This document shows, piece after piece, positions 15,101 through 27,100 of a DNA stretch of 64,000 nt. Position 1 is the first letter of the stretch. The number at the start of each line of letters is the position of its first letter. Source of the stretch: Acholoe squamosa (taxonomy: Eukaryota; Annelida; Polychaeta; Phyllodocida; Polynoidae). The notes beneath the pieces were generated by a model. It was not told the DNA's origin and did not search any database. It saw nothing but the letters and a program-made list of their open reading frames with translations. The position numbers and the translations under genes were made by a program. The stretch lies in assembly GCA_949317995.1 (NCBI GenBank), contig OX439036.1, positions 110,463,669 to 110,527,668 of the forward strand, written 5' to 3'.

Positions 15101-18100
15101 TCCCTCTGTTTCCTAAAATCAAGATGGCCGACACATATGGAAAACAATAGAATTAGGAAGCTAAATTGTCCGAATGGTCACTAACATCGATACCTTTTGA
15201 CGATCAAAATTGACCATATATGGCCTGGATCCCTGTGTTTCCTAAAACCAAGATGGCCGACACATATGGAAAACAATAGAATTAGGTAGCTAAATTGTCC
15301 GAATGGTCACTAACATCCATCTGATAACTTTTGACGATCAAAATTGACCATATATGGCCTGGATCCCTGTATTTCCTAAAATCAAGATGGCCGACACATG
15401 TGGAAAACAATAGAATTAGATAGTTCAGGTGTCCCAATGGTCACTAACATCCATCTGATAACTTTTGACGATCAAAATTGACCATATATGGCCTGGATCC
15501 CTGTGTTTCCTAAAATCAAGATGGCCGACACATATGGAAAACAATAGAATTAGGAAGCTAAATTGTCCGAATGGTCACTAACATCGATACCTTTTGACGA
15601 TCGAAATTGATCATATATGGCCTGGATCCCTGTGTTTCCTAAAACCAAGATGGCCGACACATATGGAAAACAATAGAATTAGGTAGCTAAGGTGTCCTAA
15701 TGGTCACTAACATCCATCTGATAACTTTTGATGTTCAAAACTGACCATATATGACCTGGATCCCTGTGTTTCCTAAAACCAAGATGGCCGACATATATGG
15801 AAAACAATAGAATCAGGTAGTTGAGGTGTCCCAATGGTCACTAACATCCATCTGATAATTTTCGAAGATCGAAATTGACCATATATCTTCTGGATCCCTG
15901 TGTTTCCTGAAACCAAGATGGCCGACACATATGGAAAACAGTAGATTTATGTAGTTCAGCAGTCTGAATGGTCACTAACATCCATCTGATAACTTTTGAC
16001 GATCAAAATTGACCATATATGGCCTGGATCCCTCTGTTTCCTAAAACCAAGATGGCCGACACATATGGAAAACAATAGAATTAGGTTGCTAAATTGTCCG
16101 AATGGTCACTAACATCGATACCTTTTGACGATCGAAATTGATCATATATGGCCTGGATCCCTGTGTTTCCTAAAACCAAGATGGCCGACACATATGGAAA
16201 ACAATAGATTTAGGTAGTCCAGCTGTCTCAAAGGTCACTAACATCCATCTGATAACTTTTGACGATCAAAATTGACCATATATGGCCTGGATCCCTGTGT
16301 TTCCTAAAACCAAGATGGCCGACATATATGGAAAACAATAGAATCAGGTAGTTGAGGTGTCCCAATGGTCACTAACATCCATCTGATAATTTTCGAAGAT
16401 CGAAATTGACCATATATCTTCTGGATCCCTGTGTTTCCTGAAACCAAGACGGCCGACACATATGGAAAACAGTAGATTTATGTAGTTCAGCAGTCTGAAT
16501 GGTCACTAACATCCATCTGATAACTTTTGAAGGTAAAAATTGACCATATATGGCCTGGATCCCTGTGTTTCCTAAAACCAAGATGGCCAACACATGTGGA
16601 AAAAAATAGACTTAGGTAGTCCAGCTGTCTCAATGGTCACTAACACCCATCTGATAACTTTTGACGATCAAAATTTACCATATATGGCCTGGATCCCTGT
16701 GTTTCCTAAAACCAGGATGGCCGACCTATATGGAAAACAATAGAATTAGGTAGCTAAGGTGTCCCAATGGTCACTAACATCCATCTGATAACTTTTGATG
16801 TTCAAAACTGACCATATATGGCCTGGATCCCTGTGTTTCCTAAAACCAAGATGGCTGACACATGTGGGAAACAATAGATTTAGGTAGTCCAGCTATCTCA
16901 ATGGTCACTAACATCTATCTGATAACTTTTGACGATCAAAATTGACCATATATGGCCTGGATCCCTGTATTTCCTAAAACCAAGATGGCTGACACATGTG
17001 GAAAACAATAGAATTAGATAGTTCAGGTGTCCCAATGGTCACTAACATCCATCTGATAACTTTTGACGATCAAAATTGACCATATATGGCCTGGATCCCT
17101 CTGTTTCCTAAAATCAAGATGGCCGACACATATGGAAAACAATAGAATTAGGAAGCTAAATTGTCCGAATGGTCACTAACATCGATACCTTTTGACGATC
17201 AAAATTGACCATATATGGCCTGGATCCCTGTGTTTCCTAAAACCAAGATGGCCGACACATATGGAAAACAATAGAATTAGGTAGCTAAATTGTCCGAATG
17301 GTCACTAACATCCATCTGATAACTTTTGACGATCAAAATTGACCATATATGGCCTGGATCCCTGTATTTCCTAAAATCAAGATGGCCGACACATGTGGAA
17401 AACAATAGAATTAGATAGTTCAGGTGTCCCAATGGTCACTAACATCCATCTGATAACTTTTGACGATCAAAATTGACCATATATGGCCTGGATCCCTGTG
17501 TTTCCTAAAATCAAGATGGCCGACACATATGGAAAACAATAGAATTAGGAAGCTAAATTGTCCGAATGGTCACTAACATCGATACCTTTTGACGATCAAA
17601 ATTGACCATAATGGCCTGGATCCCTGTGTTTCCTAAAACCAAGATGGCCGACACATGTGGAAAACAATAGATTTAGGTAGTCCAGCTGTCTCAACAGTCA
17701 CTAACATCCATCTGATAACTTTTGACGATCGAAATTGACCATATATGGCCTGGATCCCTGTGTTTCCTAAAATCAAGATGGCTGACACATATGGAAAACA
17801 ATAGAATTAGGTAGCCAAGGTATCCCAATGGTCACTAACATCCATCTGATACCTTTTGATGTTCAAAACTGACCATATATGGCCTGGATCCCTCTGTTTC
17901 CTAAAACCAAGATGGCCGACACATATGGAAAACAATAGAATAAGGAAGCTAAATTGTCCGAATGGTCACTAACATCGATACCTTTTGACGATCAAAATTG
18001 ACCATATATGGCCTGGATCCCTGTGTTTCCTAAAACCAAGATGGCCGACACATGTGGAAAACAATAGATTTAGATAGTCCAGCTGTCTCAACAGTCACTA

Positions 18101-21100
18101 ACATCAATCTGATAACTTTTGACGATCAAAATTGACCATATATGGCCTGGATCCCTCTGTTTCCTAAAATCAAGATGGCCGACACATATGGAAAACAATA
18201 GAATTAGGTAGCTAAATTGTCCGAATGGTCACTAACATCGATACCTTTTGACGATCGAAATTGATCATATATGGCCTGGATCCCTGTGTTTCCTAAAACC
18301 AAGATGGCCGACACATTTGGAAAACAATAGATTTAGGTAGTCCAGCTGTCTCAACGGTCACTAACATCCATCTGATAACTTTTGACGATCAAAATTGACC
18401 ATATATGGCCTGGATCCCTCTGTTTCCTAAAACCAAGATGGCCGACACATATGGAAAACAATAGAATTAGGTAGCTAAATTGTCCGAATGGTCACTAACA
18501 TCGATACCTTTTGACGATCGAAATTGATCATATATGGCCTGGATCCCTGTGTTTCCTAAAACCAAGATGGCCGACACATATGGAAAACAATAGAATTAGG
18601 TAGCTAAGGTGTCCTAATGGTCACTAACATCCATCTGATAACTTTTGATGTTCAAAACTGACCATATATGACCTGGATCCCTGTGTTTCCTAAAACCAAG
18701 ATGGCCGACACATATGGAAAACAATAGATTTAGGTAGTCCAGCTGTCTCAAAGGTCACTAACATCCATCTGATAACTTTTGACGATCAAAATTGACCATA
18801 TATGGCCTGGATCCCTGTGTTTCCTAAAACCAAGATGGCCGACATATATGGAAAACAATAGAATCAGGTAGTTGAGGTGTCCCAATGGTCACTAACATCC
18901 ATCTGATAATTTTCGAAGATCGAAATTGACCATATATCTTCTGGATCCCTGTGTTTCCTGAAACCAAGATGGCCGACACACATGGAAAACAGTAGATTTA
19001 TGTAGTTCAGCAGTCTGAATGGTCACTAACATCCATCTGATAACTTTTGAAGGTAAAAATTGACCATATATGGCCTGGATCCCTGTGTTTCCTAAAACCA
19101 AGATGGCCAACACATGTGGAAAAAAATACTTAGGTAGTCCAGCTGTCTCAATGGTCACTAACACCCATCTGATAACTTTTGACGATCAAAATTTACCATA
19201 TATGGCCTGGATCCCTGTGTTTCCTAAAACCAGGATGGCCGACCTATATGGAAAACAATAGAATTAGGTAGCTAAGGTGTCCCAATGGTCACTAACATCC
19301 ATCTGATAACTTTTGATGTTCAAAACTGACCATATATGGCCTGGATCCCTGTGTTTCCTAAAACCAAGATGGCCGACACATGTGGAAAACAATAGATTTA
19401 GGTAGTCCAGCTGTCTCAACAGTCACTAACATCCATCTGATAACTTTTGACGATCGAAATTGACCATATATGGCCTGGATCCCTGTGTTTCCTAAAATCA
19501 AGATGGCTGACACATATGGAAAACAATAGAATTAGGTAGCCAAGGTGTCCCAATGGTCACTAACATCCATCTGATACCTTTTGATGTTCAAAACTGACCA
19601 CATATGGCCTGGATCCCTCTGTTTCCTAAAACCAAGATGGCCGACACATATGGAAAACAATAGAATTAGGAAGCTAAATTGTCCGAATGGTCACTAACAT
19701 CGATACCTTTTGACGATCAAAATTGACCATATATGGCCTGGATCCCTGTGTTTCCTAAAACCAAGATGGCCGACACATGTGGAAAACAATAGATTTAGAT
19801 AGTCCAGCTGTCTCAACGGTCACTAACATCTATCTGATAACTTTTGACGATCAAAATTGACCATATATGGCCTGGATCCCTCTGTTTCCTAAAACCAAGA
19901 TAGCCGACAAATATGGAAAACAATAGAATTAGGTAGCTAAGGTGTCCTAATGGTCACTAACGTCCATCTGATAACTTTTGATGTTCAAAACTGACCATAT
20001 ATGACCTGGATCCCTGTGTTTCCTAAAACCAAGATGGCCGACACATATGGAAAACAATAGATTTAGGTAGTCCAGCTGTCTCAAAGGTCACTAACATCCA
20101 TCTGATAACTATTGACGATCAAAATTGACCATATATGGCCTGGATCCCTGTGTTTCCTAAAACCAAGATGGCCGACATATATGGAAAACAATAGAATCAG
20201 GTAGTTGAGGTGTCCCAATGGTCACTAACATCCATCTGATAATTTTCGAAGATCGAAATTGACCATATATCTTCTGGATCCCTGTGTTTCCTGAAACCAA
20301 GATGGCCGACACACATGGAAAACAGTAGATTTATGTAGTTCAGCAGTCTGAATGGTCACTAACATCCATCTGATAACTTTTGACGATCAAAATTGACCAT
20401 ATATGGCCTGGATCCCTCTGTTTCCTAAAGCCAAGATAGCCGACACATATGGAAAACAATAGAATTAGGTAGCTAAATTGTCCGAATGGTCACTAACATC
20501 GATACCTTTTGACAATCGAAATTGATCATATATGGCCTGGATCCCTGTGTTTCCTAAAACCAAGATGGCCGACACATATGGAAAACAATAGAATTAGGTA
20601 GCTAAGGTGTCCTAATGGTCACTAACATCCATCTGATAACTTTTGATGTTCAAAACTGACCATATATGACCTGGATCCCTGTGTTTCCTAAAACCAAGAT
20701 GGCCGACACATATGGAAAACAATAGATTTAGGTAGTCCAGCTGTCTCAAAGGTCACTAACATCCATCTGATAACTTTTGACGATCAAAATTGACCATATA
20801 TGGCCTAGATCTCTGTGTTTCCTAAAACCAAGATGGCCGACATATATGGAAAACAATAGAATCAGGTAGTTGAGGTGTCCCAATGGTCACTAACATCCAT
20901 CTGATAATTTTCGAAGATCGAAATTGACCATATATCTTCTGGATCCCTGTGTTTCCTGAAACCAAGATGGCCGACACATATGGAAAACAATAGAATTGGG
21001 AAGCTAAATTGTCCGAATGGTCACTAACATCGATACCTTTTGACGATCAAAATTGACCATATATGGCCTGGATCCCTGTGTTTCCTAAAACCAAGATGGC

Positions 21101-24100
21101 CGACACATGTGGAAAACAATAGATTTAGGTAGTCCAGCTGTCTCAACAGTCACTAACATCCATCTGATAACTTTTGACGATCAAAATTGACCATATATGG
21201 CCTGGATCCCTGTGTTTCCTAAAATCAAGATGGCCGACACATATGGAAAACAATAGAATTAGGTAGCCAAGGTGTCCCAATGGTCACTAACATCCATCTG
21301 ATACCTTTTGATGTTCAAAACTGACCATATATGGCCTGGATCCCTCTGTTTCCTAAAACCAAGATGGCCGACACATATGGAAAACAATAGAATTAGGTAG
21401 CTAAATTGTCCGAATGGTCACTAACATCGATACCTTTTGACGATCGAAATTGATCATATATGGCCTGGATCCCTGTGTTTTCTAAAACCAAGATGGCCGA
21501 CACATATGGAAAACAATAGAATTAGGTAGCTAATGTGTCCTAATGGTCACTAACATCCATCTGATAACTTTTGATGTTCAAAACTGACCATATATGACCT
21601 GGATCCCTGTTTCCTAAAACCAAGATGGCCGACACATATGGAAAACAATAGATTTAGGTAGTCCAGCTGTCTCAAAGGTCACTAACATCCATCTGATAAC
21701 TTTTGACGATCAAAATTGACCATATATGGCCTGGATCCCTGTGTTTCCTAAAACCAAGATGGCCGACATATATGGAAAACAATAGAATCAGGTAGTTGAG
21801 GTGTCCCAATGGTCACTAACATCCATCTGATAATTTTCGAAAATCGAAATTGACCATATATCTTCTGGATCCCTGTGTTTCCTGAAACCAAGATGGCCGA
21901 CACACATGGAAAATAGTAGATTTATGTAGTTCAGCAGTCTGAATGGTCACTAACATCCATCTGATAACTTTTGAAGGTAAAAATTGAACATGATATGACC
22001 TCGATCCCTGTTTCTCAAAACCAAGATGGCCGACACATATGGAAAATAATAGAATTAGGTAGCTAAGGTGTTCCTATGGTCACTAATATCCATCTGATAA
22101 CTTTTGACGATCAAAATTGACCATATATGTCCTGGATCCCTGTGTTTCCTAAAACCAAGATGGCCGACCCATATGGAAAACAATAGAATTAGGTAGTCCA
22201 GCTGTCTCAATGGTCACTAACATCCATCTGATACCTTTTGACGATCGAAATTGATCATATATGGCCTGGATCCCTGTGTTTCCTAAAACCAAGATGGCCG
22301 ACACATATGGAAAACAATAGAATTAGGTGGTTGAGGTGTCCCAATAGTCACTAACATCCATCTGATAACTTTTGATGTTCAAATCTGACAATATATGACT
22401 TGGATCCCTGTGTTTTCTAAAACCAAGATGGCTGACACACATGGAAAACATTAGATTAAGGTAGTTCAGCATTCTCAATGGTCACTAACATCCATCTGAT
22501 AACTTTTGAAGATCAAAATTGACCATATATGACCTGGATCCCTGTGTTTCCTAAAACCAAGATGGCCGACACACATGGAAAACAATAAAATTAGGTAGTT
22601 GAGATGCCCCGATGCTCACTAAGACACTCTTAAAACACTCTGTGTTCATTAAGTGTTAATACATGGGATCCTTGATTATTTCTGTGCCCTCCACCACCAC
22701 ACTTCAGCCACCACTATCCACCACCACCTGTGTCCTATGGCTCTCGCAGAGGGCACTACCAGCACTACACTCATACCTAGTGCCATATATAGACACTAGT
22801 GACTGCCACAATGTCCCTGAACTTGACACTCTTCAGCCATATGTTTCAGACTAAAAAAATAAAACCTATACTTGAAGAGAGAGGAGTATTTCCAGTTCCC
22901 ATCAGGTGGAAGAGGGGCATGGTGGGAGAGAAATATAGTAAACTACCACTATGCTTTGCTACTTCCTATACTACTTCCTGTATGGTGGTTCCCTGAGGGT
23001 TTATACCTAAGGGCACCAGAGTATACCAGCAGCAGTGAGAAGTGCAGTGCTGGTGGTGCTGGCAAGGTCCCCAGGCTGGGGCAGTGGTTCTTACAAGGCC
23101 ACCACCAAAGGGAGAGGAGTGGGGAGTGCTTAGTCCTGGAACAAAGGGCCAGGATTCACCACCAGCACCACCAATACCACCACCACCACACTTCTCCCAA
23201 CTCTAACACACATATTTTAATCCAGGTATAGGCATACTGAATACTGTAGCTATGGGACAGAATTATACATGGAGAGCGAGGAAGCACCACTATGAGAGCT
23301 TGTATTTAAGAATGGGTCCCCTCCTATAGCCGTTCGTTCGTAAGAACGAACGGCAATAAGTACTGTTATGATATATAAAACTGAGTTATTTCTTTTGGTA
23401 AAAATACAAAAAAGTGAATACATCTTGACTTTATTTAACCTTTTTGAATTTTTTTCATACTCTGGCTACCGGTAGCTTACAAAAGTAAGAAGTTATTTGA
23501 TTTTAGCCATGGGGTGCAGGTAGGAAATTAGGTCAGGCAACATGATGGATAATTTGGTACTTGATCAGAGGCAAAATAATTAAGACACACTGACTCCCTC
23601 AGAAAAATGCTATGACATTTCTCAAAGGATCTGGGGAAATCATGAGGGTCAACCAGAAATGTAGTGACTTCTTTGTGGTACTTACATCTGCCTTATCCTC
23701 TTCGTCGTCGTCGGACTCGGCATGGTTGGGGAAGTTGGTGAAGGTGTGGGTGTGGCTCGGCACGGCTCCCTCATCTTTCTCTCCCGGACTCCCACTGTGC
23801 GGGATGTCTTGGAATGACAGACTGTCCAACGATGGACTTTCCTGTGTAGGAACCAAATCACATGTACAATGTACAATGTCAATGAATCTCAAGTACAAGA
23901 TTTCAGGAAAATGCACAGTACCGGTATGACTATTATCATATACTGGTAGCAAAGTCCCCTAATAGCCTATAGGAAGTGGTCATACACTTAATCCTTTTCT
24001 GTAACGTGCAGACTGATAAGAGCTGATAAGTTGCCCAAAGAAAGGGTAATTTTTTTTCTGAAGCAGCCCGCTTTTGGATTTCACAGTGTGATATTTTTTT

Positions 24101-27100
24101 TTGTTTGTTTCAAAGTCTGCGGACAACCCTGATTCATAAAATAACCATGACTGGCATGAGTAGTCATCGCTACAGTAACTTGTATGAATAACACCCCTGC
24201 ACCCACTCCCGCGAGTCCCTATCTGTCACTATAGTAAATCAATCAATATGATTTTCTATTTTAGGGCTCTTTTCCACTGTCAACATTGCCTGTTTTCATG
24301 TTCTAAGGGTAAAACTAACCAAGGAATCAGAATTTGTGGGTCATTTTACTCTAGATCCAGTCATTGATTAAATATCTTATCTCAAGGGGTATTGGTGTGT
24401 TCAGACTCTAATTTCTATGAAACCTTGAAATATAAAATGCTGATATTTTTGTTAATTCATGGTCAATTTTTACATTTGAGACCTCTATTGAAAGCTTAAG
24501 ATATTATCAGTTACCATAGAGGGAGAAAGAATGAAATATCTGGAGAGATTGTATATATTTCAGAAGAGTTTTGACTTAAACCTGAAAATATCAAAACTAA
24601 ATATTTGTGTAACTTTTTTAAACTTATATGAGATAACCACAAAAGTGTGTACTTTTAGGATCTTTAATCAGCTATTTACCGTAATCTCCCGCGTATAAGG
24701 CGCGTCTTATATGCCAAACAAAATGCTGCTGAGTCTTATACGTGGGAGGAAAATTGCCTTGAGTTTGGGGTGCGCCTTATAGGGGGGGTATTTTTACTAT
24801 AGATCAGTACTAAATTAACAAAAATCTGCCCTTGTAGGTGCGCCTTATACATTAAACAGTCCTCTCTTAGTTGGGGGTGCGCCTTATACGCGAGCTGCGC
24901 CTTATACGCGAGAGATTACGGTATTATCTATTAGCCCAAAGCTAAAGAGTATAGGAGAGTTGAGTAAAAAATCCAAGAATTTCAGGTCTGCTTAGGCCTA
25001 AAAAAAATTCTTGTGTTAAGGTAACATAGCCCAAAAAATTAGGGTAGGTAGGTCGGATTTTTTCTTCCTTTTTTTAGATTTATTTTTTCAAGTTCCTGGA
25101 TGCCGAAAACTGCCAAAATGACATTAATCATGGTTCCATCTTTAAAAACTATAAAAATGTTGGGTATTTCAAGCTCGTAGCATTCGTGGGACCATGGGCT
25201 TTAATTTGATACCAAACATGACTACATATTCACTTTTATTTACATTTTTCTTGAATTTTAGGTCATATTTACCAAAAATTTCTAAAAGAAATTTTTTAAA
25301 AACATAGGGTCGGGCCAAAAATTTAGTGTAGGTTGGGATACCTGAACACAAATTTTTTTTTTGTAGGCCTTATCACACTGCCATTTAGAAAATTTTGACT
25401 TTCCAACATGATCTATAATACTTATCTTACTGTAATCTCCCGCGTATAAGACGCGTCTTATACAAGGGGTTTTAGTACTCCTTGGATCCACAAGGGGGAC
25501 ACCAAGACCTTTCTTTTGATATGTTACATGCCATAATGGTCATAATAGGGCATAAGGGGGCCCAGGGGGGTCCAGGGGGCCCAAGCTACACACAGGTTTT
25601 TAAATTTTGAGAATTCACTCAGTAGAACCAAAGTTATGAATTTTTCAATTTTTTGAGAATTTTCTAAAACTCTAGGTGCGTCTTATACGCGCACTGCGTC
25701 TTATACGCGGGAGATTACGGTAGTTCCTTTTGATGCAAAATATATCCCATTAATCCCCAAACTGTTGTGCTTACAGTGATGTTATTGGTTACCCTCTATG
25801 ATCATTCAATCAATTTTAATTTGAGGTTAAGTAAAGCAAGGCCTGAAATGTGCGAGAACCAGTGCAGCCTGTGCACAGTGGGCAGGGACTGATAAGACCC
25901 ACATTGGCTGGAAATCCACTGACAGAAAATATTATAGAAATTCCACATTCAATCCCTCATCTTAAACTTATGTTCTAGTACAATTATAAAGACAATTTAA
26001 ACACCATTAAATTACTCAAGTTGCCAGCTTCCCGTGATATAAAATTATCCGGGTAAATCCAAAATAAAAGTTTGTCATGTTTCTCTATAAGGGCGTGGTC
26101 ATTATTTATCAACAGGGGGGTGGTGGGTTTTTTTACGCCCCCCCTCGAGGATAGTCAAAATTTCTTGCGGCCCCCCACGCTGCAGGCGCCTCCCCCCTCG
26201 GGAGGGGTCTGAATTTTTTACGGCTAGTGTGCGACATCAAGGAGTCCGCGTAGTCACGTGGTACCGCCCATCGTGGTCACGTGGTCTAGCATTAATCTCG
26301 AACCAGATAAGTTAGGCTGTACAAACCATGATTACATACTCCAAGCTCTTATAGAATTTGATAAAACAACCCTAATGATACTGTCTCATTGCCGTAGAAC
26401 GACTTTTGCCGAAAATATCATTCTATAAAAATTGCATCGAGGCTTTTTGATCTGACGTTGACGCTCACAAGCTTGCACTACGCCGACTCCTTGAGAATCA
26501 CGACTTACGATTTTTTATGCCCGCCCCCCTCAAACCCACCCCCCCCTGTTTAGGCACTTACCTAATATTTCAAGACTTTATCCCATTAAACCTATCTAAT
26601 GATCAATGGATGGATCTTGAGAAAAGAAGTGGATTTGCTTTTTAAATGAAGTCTCTATGTCAATTTTAAGTGGAATTACGACTGGTCAAAGGTACCAAAT
26701 CAGACCCAGAATTCTGCCATAGTTAAGAGTTTAATTTGCATCTAATTTTGTGATCAAGCAAGATGAATCCAAGGTATACTAGATCACTTCCATTCACATT
26801 GACATAATAACTTCATTTAATAAGCAAAACCACTTATTTTTATCATAGCTATCAATTTCCCACCATATAAAATACATACAATAAGGTCTTAATTGATAGG
26901 TAAGTGCCCAACTTTGGGAAGGTTGGGATACGTGTCCAGAGATAATCTCGCCCAAAAAGTTTGCAGGGTCTGTCAAACATACTGCAGCCTCTTAGTAAAA
27001 GAAAATGAAAACATTTTCTAGATCATTTTTAACCATAGAACAGGTGGGAACCATTTATTTTTAGGTGCTCAATGATCTTCTCATCATAAAATGGTTCTAA

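Larger units (their letters stand above)
2774..23314. mobile_element. 20.5-kb TIR-bounded unit enclosing a giant tandem array
   Basis: The left segment at about 2774-2880 and the right segment at about 23222-23314 are reverse complements of each other. Shared blocks include CTTAAATACAAGCTCTCA, CTTCCTCGCTCTCCATGTAT, CATAGCTACAGTAT and CCTGGATTAAAATATG. Just inside both ends are GGTGG-rich stretches (left 2920-2960, right about 23150-23190). Everything between is the 134-bp tandem array plus short unique flanks. This is the architecture of a non-autonomous TIR transposon with an internally amplified repeat. I see no transposase ORF and no convincing target-site duplication. Confidence 0.7.
24183..26088 (+). 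mobile_element. TAGG-family DNA element copy A, with three nested insertions
   Basis: Shares long blocks with 28978-30756, 55308-56839 (reverse orientation) and 59450-60820. One end carries AACACCCCTGCACCCACTCC and the other AAAGTTTGTCATGTTTCTCTA. Inside lie two CGTATAAG MITEs (24677-24923 and 25428-25722) and a GGCC-family element (24995-25368). The non-nested sequence has no ORF, so it is non-autonomous. Confidence 0.7.

Noticed and set aside
5474..19164. Recurrent minus-strand 73-90 codon ORFs starting MLAILVLGNTGIQA
   Set aside because: They recur with the 134-bp tandem repeat, change frame with each length variant and lie within a spliced intron of the YIPF-like gene, so they are repeat by-products.
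2998..22615. CRISPR-like regular repeat spacing
   Set aside because: Units are contiguous 134-bp tandem repeats without unique spacers, in a eukaryotic intron.
22663..23231. Overlapping ORFs with Ser/Thr/His runs
   Set aside because: Simple-sequence composition (CCACCA) inside the inverted-repeat-bounded element; no homology recognised.
23599..23952. Plus-strand ORF 23612-23929 opposite YIPF exon 2
   Set aside because: Shadow of the minus-strand exon; splice sites and homology are on the minus strand.
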